NCBI RefSeq assembly: GCF_003172915.1
Contig: NZ_QGKU01000029.1
Coordinates: 62,001 to 126,000 of the forward strand
Source of the DNA: Meridianimarinicoccus roseus
GTDB taxonomy: Bacteria > Pseudomonadota > Alphaproteobacteria > Rhodobacterales > Rhodobacteraceae
DNA: 64,000 bases
Direction: 5' to 3'
Below the pieces are notes generated by a model. The model did not search any database. It had not been told where the DNA came from and was given only the letters and a program-made list of their open reading frames with translations. Position numbers and translations under genes: made by a program. Positions 17,069-27,664 of the stretch are shown here, one piece after another; the first letter of the stretch is position 1, and the number at the start of each line of letters is the position of its first letter.

Positions 17069-18100
17069 ATGACCTATTCCCCCGCCGAAGACCGCTACGA
17101 ACAGATGATCTACCGCCGGTGCGGGCGGTCCGGGCTGCAGCTGCCGGTCGTTTCGCTGGGCCTGTGGCACAATTTCGGCGAAGACACCCCGCACCAGACC
17201 AAGCGCGAGATCTGCCGCGCGGCCTTCGACAGGGGTATCACGCATTTCGACCTGGCGAATAATTACGGCCCGCCCGGTGGCAGCGCGGAAACGGCGTTCG
17301 GCGATATCCTGCGCACCGATTTCGCGGGGCACCGGGACGAGCTGATCATCAGTTCCAAGGCGGGCTACGACATGTGGCCCGGCCCCTACGGCGAATGGGG
17401 CAGCCGCAAGTACCTGATCGCGTCGTGCGACCAGTCGCTGAAGCGTATGGGGCTCGACTATGTCGACATCTTCTATTCGCACCGCTTCGACCCTGACACA
17501 CCTCTGGAGGAGACGATGGGCGCGCTCGATCATATCGTTCGGTCCGGCCGCGCGCTCTATGTCGGCATTTCCAGTTACAACAGCCAACGCACCCGAGAGG
17601 CGGTGGCGATCCTGAAGGATCTCGGCACGCCCTGTCTGATCCATCAGCCGAGCTACAACATGCTGAACCGCTGGGTCGAACGGGACGGCCTGAAGGACAC
17701 CTTGAGCGAGCTTGGCATCGGGTCCATTGCCTTCACGCCACTGGCGCAGGGCATGCTGACCAACAAGTACTTGCGCGGGGTGCCCGAAGACAGCCGGGCG
17801 GTGCAGGGCAAGTCGCTGGCGCAGGACCGGATCTCGGACGCCGCGCTGGAGAAGATCCGCGGCCTGAACGCCATCGCGGAGGCGCGCGGTCAGACGCTTG
17901 CACAGATGGCGCTGGCGTGGGTGCTGCGCGATGGCGGGATCACCACCGCGCTGATCGGCGCGTCGCGGGCATCGCAGGTGGTCGATTGCGCCGGTGTGGT
18001 GGCCAACATGGACTTTACGTCAGAGGAACTCGGCAAGATCGACGCGCTGGCCACCGAGGAAGACATCAACCTCTGGGCGCGCTCTTCGGAAGGCGTCTGA
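17069..18100 (+). CDS. aldo/keto reductase, L-glyceraldehyde 3-phosphate reductase type
   Basis: A 343-residue TIM-barrel reductase closely resembling YghZ (Gpr), which reduces L-glyceraldehyde 3-phosphate and methylglyoxal with NADPH. Visible are the family start YxxMxYRRCGRSGLQLPVVSLGLW, FDLANNYGPP with the catalytic Asp and Tyr, SSKAGYDMWPGPYGEWGSRKYL, DYVDIFYSHR, and the NADP-binding GASRASQVVD near the C-terminus. It follows the Crp-type gene closely on the same strand. Exact substrate is inferred from similarity only. Confidence 0.9.
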   Translation: MTYSPAEDRYEQMIYRRCGRSGLQLPVVSLGLWHNFGEDTPHQTKREICRAAFDRGITHFDLANNYGPPGGSAETAFGDILRTDFAGHRDELIISSKAGYDMWPGPYGEWGSRKYLIASCDQSLKRMGLDYVDIFYSHRFDPDTPLEETMGALDHIVRSGRALYVGISSYNSQRTREAVAILKDLGTPCLIHQPSYNMLNRWVERDGLKDTLSELGIGSIAFTPLAQGMLTNKYLRGVPEDSRAVQGKSLAQDRISDAALEKIRGLNAIAEARGQTLAQMALAWVLRDGGITTALIGASRASQVVDCAGVVANMDFTSEELGKIDALATEEDINLWARSSEGV

Positions 18101-18152
18101 GCCGCAGTGCGGCCGGGCCACCGCTGCCCGGCCGGGCACGCCGCGAAGGGCA

Positions 18153-18476
18153 TCACTGGCGCGCGGTTGCGCGGGCCTTTTCGTTGTTGGTCGGGCCGTC
18201 AGGCATCACGTTGTGGGCGTAGGCTGCGGGCAGGCGTCCGCCGCGGCGGGTGACGTTCTGCATGTCACCGGGCATGGGCGGGGTCCGCAGGGCCAACGTC
18301 CCCGTCACGTGGCTTGCGCCGCCTCGATGAGGGGTTGCCTCGGCCGTGTCGCCCTGCAGCCCGGCGCTTCCAAGCGACATCAGGTGCACGGCAGTCAGGC
18401 CAGCGATGAACGCCAAGACCGGGGCGGTGGCCGCGATGGTGGCGGAGATGTTGTTGAACCTCCGAAAGTTGGTCAT
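18153..18476 (-). CDS. small single-helix membrane protein of unknown function
   Basis: A 107-residue protein starting at 18476 behind GAGGAG at good spacing; the 12 in-frame codons upstream are unnecessary. One hydrophobic helix (about residues 11-34, IAATAPVLAFIAGLTAVHLM) is followed by a polar, Gly/Thr-rich tail containing HVTGTL and TRRGGRLPAAYAHNV. A bitopic inner-membrane or periplasm-facing protein is likely. No family recognised. Confidence 0.6.
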   Translation of the reverse strand: MTNFRRFNNISATIAATAPVLAFIAGLTAVHLMSLGSAGLQGDTAEATPHRGGASHVTGTLALRTPPMPGDMQNVTRRGGRLPAAYAHNVMPDGPTNNEKARATARQ

Positions 18477-18616
18477 CTGATGGCTCCTCGGTGATCGTTT
18501 CGATGCGATCACCCTAGTCGCGCTGACCGGCGGATTCTGTGCGGTTAATCACGTTTTGCGGGACAATTGCGGAAGGTCCGGAAAACCGGACCCCCCTGAT
18601 GGACAATAGCTTGGGA

Positions 18617-20386
18617 TTACTGTCCCAATGCGATCCCCTCGCGGCGGGGGTCGGCGCCGCCTCGAAGGCCGTCCGGCATGACGGCGATGGCATGCAGCCC
18701 CGATGTCAAATCGCGGGTGTTCACCTCGAAGCCCAGTTCGGCGAGGGGCCCTGCAAGCGCCTCCGCACCCGTTCCGGCCTCAAGGTCCATCGTGCCGAAC
18801 CGGTTCACCACGTGGCCTGCGCTGACCGCCTGCTGCACGTCCATGCCCCAGTCGAGATGCGCGATGATGGCCTGCGCGACATAGCCGATGATGCGCGACC
18901 CGCCCGGGCTTCCGATCACCAGCACCGGCGCGCCGTCCTTGAGCACGATGGTCGGCGCCATGGAGGACCGCGGCCGCTTGCCGGGCGCGACCGCGTTGGC
19001 GATCGGCACGCCGCCGTCATGGCTGGCGAAGCTGAAATCGGTCAGCTCGTTGTTCAGCAGGAACCCGCCCGGCGCCATCAGCCGGGATCCGAAGCCGTTC
19101 TCGATCGTGGTCGTCATCGAAAGCGCGTTGCCCCGCGCGTCCACGATGGAGATATGCGAGGTGGATGGCAGCGAGATGTCCACGTTGTCGGCCCAGTGCA
19201 GGGCGTGGTCGAATTCGGGGGTGCCGGGGGACACCTCGGGCAGCGCGTCATCGCCTGCCAGCAGTTCCGCCCGGCCCGCAAGGTAGTCCGGGTCCAGCAG
19301 TCCTGCCGTCGGCACTGGCACGAAATCGCTGTCAGCCATGTAGCGGCCCCGGTCCGCGAACGCGAGCCGGGAGGCATCGCCGATCAGGCGCCAGGCTTCC
19401 GCGCTGTCCGGCCCAAGCGCCGCGAGGTCGTAGTGATCCAGCATCCCGAGGATCTGGCCAACGGTCAGCGCCCCGGAGGATGGCGGGCCCATCCCGCAGA
19501 CCTCGTGGGCGCGGTAGGGTGCGCAGACCGCAGGCCGCTCTATCACGGTGTAAAGCGACAGGTCCGTCAGCGACAGAAGGCCTGGGTTGCCCTCGGCGCT
19601 GCGGACGGTGTTGACGATGCCCTCGGCGATCTCGCCGCTATAGATGGCGCGGCTGCCGTCCGTGGCCAGCCTGCGCAACGTTTCGGCATAGGCCGGGTTG
19701 CGCAGCGTGCTGCCTTCCGTGATCGGGGTGTCGCCGGGAAGGAAATACGCGGCCGTTGCAGGGAAGCGTCCCAGCTTTTCGGCATCGTCCGCGACCAGTG
19801 CCGCCAGCCGGGGCGAGACGGCGAACCCGTCCTCGGCAAGCGCGATGGCCTCGTCGAACAGTCCGCCCCAGTTGGCCCGGCCCCAGCGGCGATGGGCGGT
19901 TTCCATCAGCGCGGGCGTGCCGGGTGTGCCCACCGACAGCCCGCCGACCACCGCGTCCCAAAAGCCCAGCGTTTCGCCTGCCGCATCCTGGAACAGCGTC
20001 GGTGTGGCGGCCAGCGGCGCCGTCTCGCGGCCGTCGAGCGTGGTGATCTCGCCCGTGGCGGCGTCGTACCACACCAGGAAGGCGCCGCCGCCCAGCCCGG
20101 AAGATTGCGGCTCCACCAGCCCCAGCACCGCTTGCACGGCGACCATCGCATCAGCGGCGCTGCCGCCTTCGGCCAGCACCCGCGCGCCGGCCTGCACGGC
20201 CAGCGGGTTCGCGGCGGCGACCATCCAGTCGCGTGCTGCGACCGGGCTGCCCTGCGCCTTGCTGTCCCGCGCGGCGGTCGCTGCGGCTTCGGGCGCGACG
20301 GCATCGGCGGCCTGCTGCGCTTGTGCAGGCAGGACCAGCAGCGCCAGCGCCGTGGCCCGGCCGATCAGTCCAGTGACATGTCTCAT
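18617..20386 (-). CDS. ggt: gamma-glutamyltransferase
   Basis: A 589-residue periplasmic enzyme that transfers or hydrolyses the gamma-glutamyl group of glutathione. A signal peptide (residues 1-24, ending AQAQQ) precedes the large subunit with [11 protein letters not shown] and LDGRETAP (substrate Arg). The autocleavage site and Thr nucleophile lie in [12 protein letters not shown], near residue 409, giving the small subunit with [22 protein letters not shown] and GSPGGSRII. Length and all core motifs are normal. Encoded alone. Confidence 0.95.
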   Translation of the reverse strand: MRHVTGLIGRATALALLVLPAQAQQAADAVAPEAAATAARDSKAQGSPVAARDWMVAAANPLAVQAGARVLAEGGSAADAMVAVQAVLGLVEPQSSGLGGGAFLVWYDAATGEITTLDGRETAPLAATPTLFQDAAGETLGFWDAVVGGLSVGTPGTPALMETAHRRWGRANWGGLFDEAIALAEDGFAVSPRLAALVADDAEKLGRFPATAAYFLPGDTPITEGSTLRNPAYAETLRRLATDGSRAIYSGEIAEGIVNTVRSAEGNPGLLSLTDLSLYTVIERPAVCAPYRAHEVCGMGPPSSGALTVGQILGMLDHYDLAALGPDSAEAWRLIGDASRLAFADRGRYMADSDFVPVPTAGLLDPDYLAGRAELLAGDDALPEVSPGTPEFDHALHWADNVDISLPSTSHISIVDARGNALSMTTTIENGFGSRLMAPGGFLLNNELTDFSFASHDGGVPIANAVAPGKRPRSSMAPTIVLKDGAPVLVIGSPGGSRIIGYVAQAIIAHLDWGMDVQQAVSAGHVVNRFGTMDLEAGTGAEALAGPLAELGFEVNTRDLTSGLHAIAVMPDGLRGGADPRREGIALGQ

Positions 20387-20581
20387 GGCGATCTCCCTTC
20401 AATCAGAACGTGTTTTTGTCCAGCATGGGGGCGGTGCCGGGTGATGTCCACCCGGTGCTGGCGGGTTGCGAAGGCTTCCCCGTCATGGTCTAGCGGCAGG
20501 GCACGACAAGGAGCAGGCGATGCGGCGCGCATCCCAAACAGCCCGCCGGGGAACCGGCCACACACCAGGCCGGACGGTAGC

Positions 20582-21184
20582 GTGAGACAGGGATTCCCAC
20601 ACGCCCGCGCGGGCCAGCGGATCGGCCTGCTGGGCGGTTCGTTCGACCCGCCCCACGCGGGCCACGTCCATGTCACACGCGCCGCGCTGCGCGGTTTCGG
20701 GCTGGACCGCGTGTGGTGGTTGGTCAGTCCGGGCAACCCTCTCAAGGCCGAGGGGCCCGCGCCGCTGGCGACCCGAATGGCTGCCGCGCGCGCAGTGATG
20801 GACCACCCGCGCGTCACAGTCACCGATGCCGAGGCGCGACTTGGCACCGTGGTGACCGCCGACACGCTTGAGGCGTTGATCGCGCTTTACCCCGGCGTGC
20901 GGTTCAGCTGGCTGATGGGGGCAGATAACCTAGCCACGGTCCATCGCTGGGAACGCTGGCCGACGATCTTCGCGCAGGTGCCGGTGGGCGTGGTGGCGCG
21001 CCCCGGCGACGGGTTGTCCGCGCGCCTGACACGGGCGGCGCGGCTTTTCCGTGGGGCGCGGCTTCGGGCGGGGCAGGCTCATGCCCTTGGCGGCGCGATC
21101 GCCCCGGCGTGGTGCTACCTGCGCGGCCCGCAGGTTGATCTGTCCTCCACCGCGATTCGCGAACGGGGCGACTGGGTCCGCTGA
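20582..21184 (+). CDS. nadD: nicotinate-nucleotide adenylyltransferase
   Basis: A 200-residue enzyme that joins ATP and nicotinate mononucleotide in NAD synthesis. The nucleotidyltransferase motifs [11 protein letters not shown] (residues about 16-26) and SSTAIR near the C-terminus are intact, with [10 protein letters not shown] and LMGADNL between. The GTG at 20582 gives [19 protein letters not shown], matching family N-termini; the very long open frame upstream is antisense to ggt and not coding. Ribosome-binding site is weak. Confidence 0.93.
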   Translation: MRQGFPHARAGQRIGLLGGSFDPPHAGHVHVTRAALRGFGLDRVWWLVSPGNPLKAEGPAPLATRMAAARAVMDHPRVTVTDAEARLGTVVTADTLEALIALYPGVRFSWLMGADNLATVHRWERWPTIFAQVPVGVVARPGDGLSARLTRAARLFRGARLRAGQAHALGGAIAPAWCYLRGPQVDLSSTAIRERGDWVR

Positions 21185-21286
21185 CCGGCACAGTGGGCGC
21201 GCCCCCGTTCACGGTGCCGTGAACGGCCGCACGGGGCGGCGGAAATCCGCCTTGTCCCGCCATGGTGCCCGTGGCTATGTGACGTC

Positions 21287-22783
21287 ATGATCGTCACCCG
21301 ACGCCTCCTTCTGGCCGGCCTGTCCGGGGCCGCGGCAAATGCCGCTATTGGCCCGGCGCTGGCGAATGTCACCCAATCCCCGCGCCCCAGACTGCGCCCG
21401 CCGCCGCCGCTTCCGCCTGACCTCGGGTCGGTCACGCTGGGCCGCATCGCTGAGGCGGGTCTGAGCGGCGATGTCGCCTGCGTGCTGGCGGATGCCAACA
21501 CCGGAGCGATCCGCTTCGCCTACCAGCAGGACCTCGCCCTGCCGCCCGCCAGCACCGCCAAGGCGATTACCGCGGCCTACGGCTTCGACCTTTTGGGGAT
21601 CGGCCACAGGTTCGAAACGCAGGTGATCGGGACCGCGCCAGTTCGCGACGGGGTGCTGCAGGGCGACCTGATCCTCGCCGGGGGCGGGGCGCCGGGCCTT
21701 GCCACCGGAGATCTGGCCGAGCTGTGCGCGACACTGAAGGCCGCCGGGCTGCGCGCCGTGACCGGGCGGTTCGAGGTCTGGGGCGGCGCGCTGCCCCGCG
21801 TGGAGGAAATCGACCCCGGCCAGCCGGATCACTTGGGCTACAACCCGTCGGTGTCAGGACTCAACCTGAACTACAACCGCGTGCATTTCGAATGGCGCCG
21901 CGCCGGTGCGGATTATTCCGTAAGCATGGACGCGCGCGGGGGCGGGTACACCCCGCAGGTCACCCATTCGCGGATGCAGGTCGCCGGGCGCAGCGCTCCG
22001 CTGTTCGCCTTGTCGATGGATGCCGATACCGGCCGTGAAAGCTGGTCGGTGGCGCGCAGCGGGCTGGGTGGCGGCGGCACGCGCTGGCTGCCGGTCCGCA
22101 ACAGTGCACTTTATGCCGGCGACGTGTTCCGCACGCTTGCCCGGGCGCAGGGCATCGCTTTGCCCGTGGCGCAGGAGCGAAGCGCGCCGCCCCAGGGGCT
22201 GGTGCTTGCCTCGCTTTACGGCCCGCCGCTGTCGGAGGTCGCGGCGGGGATGCTGAAATACTCCACCAACCTGACCGCCGAGGCGATCGGAATGAGCGCG
22301 ACCAAGGCTTTGCTCGGGCGTGCGCCGGGTACGCTTGCCGCTTCGGGCGCGGCGATGTCGGGCTGGGCGTCGGGACCGCAGGCACTTGGCATGACCGAAA
22401 GCCGGTTCGTCGATCATTCCGGACTGGGGGATACCTCGCGCGTCACGGCGAGGGACATGGCCGCGGCGCTGGCCCGCCTCGGCCCGGATGGGGCGCTGCG
22501 CCGCGCGATGAAGGACATTCCGTTGAAGCGCGAGGATGGCACCCGTGCCCCGCTGCAACTGTTCGCAAAGACCGGGACGCTGAACTTCGTCAGCGCGCTG
22601 TGCGGCCACATCCGTCCGGAGGGCGGCCCGCCGCTGGTTTTTGCGATCCTGACCGCCGATCTGGCGCGACGCGCGGCGATCCCGCCTGGCGGGGAGGAGA
22701 ACCCTCCGGGCACGCGCACCTGGACCCGGCGATCGCGCGCGATGCAGTTCGACCTGGTCCAGCTTTGGGCGCGCTATGCCTGA
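21287..22783 (+). CDS. dacB: D-alanyl-D-alanine carboxypeptidase/endopeptidase (PBP4, peptidase S13)
   Basis: A 498-residue periplasmic enzyme that trims peptidoglycan cross-links. The N-terminus MIVTRRLLLAGLSG has an RR-containing signal with cleavage near ALA. The penicillin-binding motifs are present: SxxK as STAK (in PPASTAKAI), SxN as YSTN and KTG as FAKTGTL. The insert domains typical of S13 carry GYNPSVSGLNLNYNRV. It follows nadD after 102 bp. Confidence 0.93.
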   Translation: MIVTRRLLLAGLSGAAANAAIGPALANVTQSPRPRLRPPPPLPPDLGSVTLGRIAEAGLSGDVACVLADANTGAIRFAYQQDLALPPASTAKAITAAYGFDLLGIGHRFETQVIGTAPVRDGVLQGDLILAGGGAPGLATGDLAELCATLKAAGLRAVTGRFEVWGGALPRVEEIDPGQPDHLGYNPSVSGLNLNYNRVHFEWRRAGADYSVSMDARGGGYTPQVTHSRMQVAGRSAPLFALSMDADTGRESWSVARSGLGGGGTRWLPVRNSALYAGDVFRTLARAQGIALPVAQERSAPPQGLVLASLYGPPLSEVAAGMLKYSTNLTAEAIGMSATKALLGRAPGTLAASGAAMSGWASGPQALGMTESRFVDHSGLGDTSRVTARDMAAALARLGPDGALRRAMKDIPLKREDGTRAPLQLFAKTGTLNFVSALCGHIRPEGGPPLVFAILTADLARRAAIPPGGEENPPGTRTWTRRSRAMQFDLVQLWARYA

Positions 22784-22821
22784 CGCAGAGGGGCATCCGC
22801 CGCCCGACCCGCGCCCGCCAT

Positions 22822-24192
22822 TCAACCGGCGATACGCCCCCACAGATCATATTCGCCGGCCTCGTCCACCTCCACGGTGACGACGTCGCCCGGGTGCAGC
22901 GTTGCGTGCCCGTCATCGATGAACAGGTTGCCGTCAATCTCGGGTGCGTCGGCGGTGGTGCGGCAGGTGGCGTCGTCGTCTTCCACCAGGTCGACGATCA
23001 CTTGCATACGCGTGCCGACCTTAGCGGCCAGCTTCGCCTCGGAAATGGCCTGCGCCTTTTCCATGAAGCGGTTCCAGCGGTCCTGCTTGACGTCGTCCGG
23101 CACATGGTCCGGCAGCGCGTTGGCCCGCGCGCCGGTAACGTTTTCGTACTGGAAGCAGCCGACCCGGTCGAGTTGTGCCTCGTCCAGCCAGTCCAACAGG
23201 GTCTGGAACTCCGCCTCCGTTTCGCCGGGATAGCCCACGATGAAAGTGGAGCGCAGGGTGATATCCGGGCAGGCGGCGCGCCAGGCCGCGATCTCGTCCA
23301 GCGTGCGGGCGGCGGCGGCGGGGCGGGCCATGCGCTTGAGCACGTCCGGGTGCGCGTGCTGAAACGGGATGTCGAGATATGGCAGAACGCCGCTTGCGGG
23401 ATCTGCCATGAGCGGGATCAGGTCGCGCACATGGGGGTAGGGATAGACATAGTGCAGCCTTACCCAGGCGCCGAGAGTGCCGAGGTCGCGCGCCAGATCC
23501 AGGATCGGTGCCTTCGACGGGCGGTCCTTCCAGTCGGTTCCATAGGCGGATGTGTCCTGGCTGATGACCAGAAGTTCGCGCACCCCCGCGCCAACCAGCC
23601 GCTCCGCCTCGCGCAGGACCGCGCCGTGCGGGCGGCTGACAAGGCGTCCGCGCATATCGGGGATCACGCAGAACTTGCACTTGTGGTTGCAGCCTTCCGA
23701 AATCTTCAGATAGCTGTAGTGCCGCGGCGTAAGGCTGACCGCCTGCGCTGGAACGAGGTCCATGAACGGGTCTGGCGCGGGCGGCACCGCGGCGTGCACC
23801 GCATCGAGTACCTGTTCGTATTGATGCGGACCGGTCACCGCCAGCACGCGCGGATGCGCTCCTGTGATGTAATCGGGTTCAGCACCGAGGCAGCCGGTGA
23901 CGATCACGCGACCGTTCTCGGCCAGCGCCTCGCCGATCGCGTCGAGGCTTTCCGCCTTCGCACTGTCGAGAAATCCGCAGGTATTGACCACCACCGCATC
24001 CGCACCGGCGTAGTCCGCGCTGATGGCATAGCCTTCGGCGCGCAGCCGGGTCAGGATGCGCTCACTGTCCACAAGCGCCTTGGGACAGCCAAGGCTGACC
24101 ATGCCGATGGTCGGCTGGCCGGGGCGCGATGTATCGCCAATGCGGGGCTTCGGCGCGAGGTCGGGGCGCAGGTCGGGCGGGTTTTGGGTCAT
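22822..24192 (-). CDS. rimO: ribosomal protein uS12 (Asp89) methylthiotransferase
   Basis: A 456-residue radical-SAM enzyme that adds a methylthio group to Asp of ribosomal protein S12. The N-terminal domain with conserved Cys residues ([23 protein letters not shown]) binds one Fe-S cluster; the radical-SAM core has CNHKCKFC (CxxxCxxC). The SEGCN..CKFCVIP and RGRLVSR pattern, and a C-terminal TRAM domain ending with an acidic-aromatic tail, distinguish RimO from MiaB. Confidence 0.95.
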   Translation of the reverse strand: MTQNPPDLRPDLAPKPRIGDTSRPGQPTIGMVSLGCPKALVDSERILTRLRAEGYAISADYAGADAVVVNTCGFLDSAKAESLDAIGEALAENGRVIVTGCLGAEPDYITGAHPRVLAVTGPHQYEQVLDAVHAAVPPAPDPFMDLVPAQAVSLTPRHYSYLKISEGCNHKCKFCVIPDMRGRLVSRPHGAVLREAERLVGAGVRELLVISQDTSAYGTDWKDRPSKAPILDLARDLGTLGAWVRLHYVYPYPHVRDLIPLMADPASGVLPYLDIPFQHAHPDVLKRMARPAAAARTLDEIAAWRAACPDITLRSTFIVGYPGETEAEFQTLLDWLDEAQLDRVGCFQYENVTGARANALPDHVPDDVKQDRWNRFMEKAQAISEAKLAAKVGTRMQVIVDLVEDDDATCRTTADAPEIDGNLFIDDGHATLHPGDVVTVEVDEAGEYDLWGRIAG

Positions 24193-24234
24193 GGGGCTGG
24201 CCTTATCCCAGAGCTGGCTGCCGGGGAAGGGGAG

Positions 24235-24597
24235 TCATACGGTCTGAAAAAAGATCAACCGGTTGCCGAAGGGGTCGGTGACAGACACTTCCAGCATGCC
24301 CCAGGGTTGTTCCTCCATGCCGGGGTTCATGCGCCGGTGCCCCCGGGCCTTCAGGTTGCGCAACAGCGCGGAAACATCGTCACAGGCGATTCGTACTGTA
24401 ATGCCGGGAACGCCGTCACCGTGATGCTCGCTGAGATGCAGTTCGCAGCGGTCGCTGCGCAGCCCCATGTAAAGCGGCATTCCGGGGGCAAACCGGTGCT
24501 CGAACTCCACCGAAAACCCAAGATAGCGCACATAGAAATCGCGCGCCTCGGTTTCGTTGAAGCTCCGCAGCACCGGGATCGGTCCGCCGAGAGGCAC
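24235..24597 (-). CDS. VOC-superfamily (glyoxalase/bleomycin-resistance-like) protein
   Basis: A 120-residue protein with a single glyoxalase-type fold: PVLRSFNETEARDFYVRYLGF, then CELHLSEHHGDG, a central ITVRIACDD strand, and VTDPFGNRLIFFQ at the end. The FYxxxLGF start and DPFGNR(L)xF end are typical of bleomycin-resistance-like proteins. Candidate metal ligands include the His residues near HLSEHH and a Glu in the MLEVSV strand. Antibiotic resistance should not be assumed. It is 4 bp downstream of gcrA on the same strand. Confidence 0.85.
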   Translation of the reverse strand: MPLGGPIPVLRSFNETEARDFYVRYLGFSVEFEHRFAPGMPLYMGLRSDRCELHLSEHHGDGVPGITVRIACDDVSALLRNLKARGHRRMNPGMEEQPWGMLEVSVTDPFGNRLIFFQTV

Positions 24598-24601
24598 CGG
24601 A

Positions 24602-25210
24602 TCAGCGTCGCCGGTCGCGCCGTGCGCTCATGGGCTGGAAGGCGACGCCGACATGGGCCTCGCAATAGGGTTTGCCTTGTTCCACGGGCAGACCGCAGAA
24701 CCAGAAATTCGGCGTGGCCGGGTCGCCGATCGGCCATTTGCAGGTTCGCTCGGTCAATTCCATCAGCGACAGCTTGCGCGCCCGCTTCTCCACTTCGCGT
24801 TGCGAGGCCAATGCTTCGGGGCTGATCTCGTTCGCCGAAGGCTGCGGCGGGAGCGGCTGGCCCGCAGGAATGATCTGGCGGCGGCTCGCGGGTGTCGCCT
24901 TTGCCGGGGCGTCGGCCTCTGCCTCGGCGACGGCCGTGTCAGCCGTGCCGGGCTCCGGCTCGGGTCCGGCTTCCGGTGTGGCGGGCGCGGCCTGTGCGGG
25001 CGCTGCGCTGCGCGGGGCGGGGGCCGGCTCCGCAGGCTGCGGTTCTGGCGCGGGGGTTCCTGCGGTCCGGTTCGACAGACCAAGGCGATGCACCTTGCCG
25101 ATCACCGCGTTGCGCGTCACCCCGCCAAGCTCCTTGGCGATCTGGCTCGCGCTCTGGCCTTCCGACCACATCTTCTTCAGCGTCTCGACGCGTTCTTCGG
25201 TCCAGGACAT
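24602..25210 (-). CDS. gcrA: GcrA cell-cycle transcriptional regulator
   Basis: A 202-residue protein. The N-terminal helix-turn-helix begins MSWTEERVETLKKMWSEG and continues SQIAKELGGVTRNAVIGKVHRLGL, the GcrA hallmark. A long Ala/Pro/Glu-rich linker (about residues 50-140) is followed by the C-terminal domain with TCKWPIGDP, FWFCGLP and YCEAH. In Caulobacter GcrA binds methylated GANTC promoters with sigma70 and activates cell-cycle genes, working with CcrM methylation. The start at 25210 is the family N-terminus. Confidence 0.95.
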   Translation of the reverse strand: MSWTEERVETLKKMWSEGQSASQIAKELGGVTRNAVIGKVHRLGLSNRTAGTPAPEPQPAEPAPAPRSAAPAQAAPATPEAGPEPEPGTADTAVAEAEADAPAKATPASRRQIIPAGQPLPPQPSANEISPEALASQREVEKRARKLSLMELTERTCKWPIGDPATPNFWFCGLPVEQGKPYCEAHVGVAFQPMSARRDRRR

Positions 25211-25438
25211 GGGGTGCCTTTTCGTGAATTTCTGTGTGCGGCGGGCCGGGTCGCAGCAAAGCGGCGCGCAGCCCTTGGAGTTTTCGTTCAAACCTCTATT
25301 CTAATCAGCCCGCGCCGGGATACAAGGCACGCGCGTCCGGAACCACCACGGCGCGGGTCCGGGACGGTGCGCGACGGACACAAGCCGACACGACAGGCCC
25401 GGCGGCAGGTCGGGCAAGGGCCAGACGAAAGGCAAGAG

Positions 25439-26242
25439 ATGACGGATTTTCGCGAAATGGGCGTGCGCCGCTTCGGCAGCGTCAACTGGCTGGGGCTGCG
25501 CACGCTGGCCCGGCGCGAGACGCAGCGGTTCCTCGCCGTGTGGTCGCAGACGCTGATGGCGCCCCTGATCACCGCGGGGCTGTTCCTTGCGATCTTCAGC
25601 CTGGCGATCGGCACGCGGCGGGGCGACGTGATGGGCGTGCCCTTCGTCCAGTTCATTGCGCCGGGCATCCTGATGATGACGGTGATCCAGAACGCATTCG
25701 CCAACACCTCGAGCGCGATCATGATCGCCAAGGTGCAAGGCAACATCGTGGACACGCTGATGCCACCGCTCTCGCCGGCCGAACTGGTGGCGGGCTACCT
25801 GTCCGGCTCGGTGTCGCGCGGCATCTTTGTCGCCTCGGCGATCCTGCTGGTGGCGGCGGTGTTCCTTGGGCAAGGTATCGCACACCCGCTTTGGGTTCTT
25901 GTTTACGTGGTGCTGGGCAGCGTGTTCCTGGGCAGCCTTGGGATCGTGGCGGCGATCCTTGCCAACAAATTCGACCAGATGGCGGCGATCACCAATTTCG
26001 TCATCACGCCGCTCAGTTTCCTGTCGGGTACTTTCTATTCGGTGGAGGGGCTGCCGCGTGCGATGCAGATCATCACCCATGTTAACCCGGTGTTCTACCT
26101 GATCGACGGGGTGCGCTATGGCGTGATCGGCACCTCGGACAGTTCGCCCTGGATCGGCCTGCCGATCGTGCTGGTGTTTACCGGCGGCGCCGTGGCGCTG
26201 TGCTTGCGCTGGTTCCGTACCGGCTTTCGACTGAAGGCGTGA
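25439..26242 (+). CDS. ABC-2 type transporter permease
   Basis: A 267-residue inner-membrane protein with six predicted helices and the ABC-2 signature near the C-terminus ([35 protein letters not shown]-like). Members export drugs, polysaccharides or lipids. No ATPase gene lies in the 228 bp upstream or beside it; the next gene, four bases downstream, is queF. The partner ATPase must be elsewhere. The ATG at 25439 follows a GGCAAGAG stretch. Confidence 0.88.
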   Translation: MTDFREMGVRRFGSVNWLGLRTLARRETQRFLAVWSQTLMAPLITAGLFLAIFSLAIGTRRGDVMGVPFVQFIAPGILMMTVIQNAFANTSSAIMIAKVQGNIVDTLMPPLSPAELVAGYLSGSVSRGIFVASAILLVAAVFLGQGIAHPLWVLVYVVLGSVFLGSLGIVAAILANKFDQMAAITNFVITPLSFLSGTFYSVEGLPRAMQIITHVNPVFYLIDGVRYGVIGTSDSSPWIGLPIVLVFTGGAVALCLRWFRTGFRLKA

Positions 26243-26246
26243 GAGC

Positions 26247-26711
26247 ATGAGCGGGATCTACGATGGCCTGTCGCAACTGGGTGGCCCGGCCGCGCCGCTG
26301 CCCGAAAGCCCTGAGGCCGCGGTTCTGGAACGGGTCGCCAACCCGCAGGCGGACGTGGCCTATTTCGTGCGCTTCACCGCGCCTGAATTCACCTCGCTCT
26401 GCCCGATCACTGGACAGCCCGACTTCGCCCACCTTGTGATCGACTACGTGCCCGGCCCCTGGCTGGTCGAAAGCAAGTCGCTGAAACTTTATCTCGGGGC
26501 TTTCCGGAACCATGGTGCATTCCACGAGGATTGCACGATCTCTATTGCGCGGCGGCTGGTCGACCTGATGGCGCCGGCATGGCTGCGCATCGGCGGGTAC
26601 TGGTATCCGCGGGGTGGAATTCCGATCGATGTGTTCTGGCAAACCGGCACCCCGCCCGAGGGCGTGTGGATCCCTGACCAGGGGGTGCCGTCCTATCGCG
26701 GCCGTGGCTGA
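26247..26711 (+). CDS. queF: NADPH-dependent 7-cyano-7-deazaguanine reductase
   Basis: A 154-residue enzyme of the short (type I) class, which reduces preQ0 to preQ1 in queuosine synthesis. Catalytic Cys52 and Asp59 lie in [11 protein letters not shown], and the NADPH-binding [16 protein letters not shown] motif follows. It begins 4 bp after the permease stop, so the two genes are probably co-transcribed, perhaps with no functional link. No preQ1 riboswitch was recognised upstream. Confidence 0.95.
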   Translation: MSGIYDGLSQLGGPAAPLPESPEAAVLERVANPQADVAYFVRFTAPEFTSLCPITGQPDFAHLVIDYVPGPWLVESKSLKLYLGAFRNHGAFHEDCTISIARRLVDLMAPAWLRIGGYWYPRGGIPIDVFWQTGTPPEGVWIPDQGVPSYRGRG

Positions 26712-26872
26712 GCAGGACCGGTGCAGCGGCTCAGCCAGGCGGCTGCGGATCGCGGCGGGCTGGGCGCCTCATGCCACCTGCGTGCCACCGCAGGCGGAGC
26801 CTGCGCGGCCCAACGGGATGAGACACCGCGAGGTGTAGAAGACAGGCGGGAGCCGACCCGCCCCGCAGGGCG

Positions 26873-27664
26873 TCAGGCGCTATGCGCGCCGTCGGCAAGC
26901 CCCTTCACGAAGTCCAGGATCTCGGGCACCGGCCGCCCCTCCTCGACCAGTTTCACGATGGCGGTGCCCACAACCGCCCCGTCGGCAACCGCCGCGATGG
27001 CGCGCGCGCTTTCCGGGCTGCGGATGCCGAAGCCCACGATCACCGGCAGATCGGTCTGCGCCTTGATCCGGGACACTTCCGGGCCAACGTCGCCCGCCTG
27101 CGCTGCGGCGGCCCCGGTGATCCCCGTGATCGACACATAGTAGACGAAGCCGCTTGTGTTCTGCAGCACCTTGGGCAGGCGCCGGTCGTCGGTGGTGGGC
27201 GTCGCCAGCCGGATGAAGTTCAGCCCCGCCGCCTGCGCCGGGATGCACAGCTCGTCATCCTCTTCGGGCGGCAGGTCGACCACGATCAGCCCGTCGATCC
27301 CCGCCTCTTTCGCCTGCTCGAGGAACCGTGCCACCCCGCGCGCGTAGATCGGGTTGTAGTATCCCATCAGTACGATCGGCGTGGTGTCGTCCTCCTCGCG
27401 GAAGGCGCGGGCCATCGCCAGCGTGCGGTCCAGGGTCTGGCCCGCTTCCAGCGCGCGCTGCCCGGCCAGCTGGATCGTCGGCCCGTCCGCCATGGGATCG
27501 GTGAAGGGCAGCCCCATTTCGATGATGTCAACGCCCGCGCCCGGCAGGCCGCGGATCAACTCCAGCGAGGTGTCGAAATCGGGATCGCCCGCCATCACAT
27601 AAGCCACGAAGGCCTTGCGCCCCTGCGCCCTGAGGTCTGCGAACTTCCGGTCGATGCGTGTCAT
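26873..27664 (-). CDS. trpA: tryptophan synthase alpha subunit
   Basis: A 263-residue TIM-barrel enzyme that cleaves indole-3-glycerol phosphate. The catalytic Glu is in [17 protein letters not shown] and the second acid in VVDLPPEE. The phosphate-binding [11 protein letters not shown] loop follows. The start at 27664 ([15 protein letters not shown]) has an AGGGG site; an ATG eight codons earlier does not. trpB is not adjacent in this window. Confidence 0.96.
   Translation of the reverse strand: MTRIDRKFADLRAQGRKAFVAYVMAGDPDFDTSLELIRGLPGAGVDIIEMGLPFTDPMADGPTIQLAGQRALEAGQTLDRTLAMARAFREEDDTTPIVLMGYYNPIYARGVARFLEQAKEAGIDGLIVVDLPPEEDDELCIPAQAAGLNFIRLATPTTDDRRLPKVLQNTSGFVYYVSITGITGAAAAQAGDVGPEVSRIKAQTDLPVIVGFGIRSPESARAIAAVADGAVVGTAIVKLVEEGRPVPEILDFVKGLADGAHSA

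Noticed and set aside
18539-20581. Long plus-strand open frame running into nadD
   Set aside because: It is antisense to ggt. Only the part from the GTG at 20582 matches NadD.
22600-24825. 741-codon plus-strand open frame opposite rimO and the VOC gene
   Set aside because: Overlaps well-supported minus-strand genes and shows no recognisable domain.
25211-25438. Possible preQ1 riboswitch before the permease-queF pair
   Set aside because: I found no compact pseudoknot-like sequence with a typical preQ1 core. A covariance-model search would settle it.
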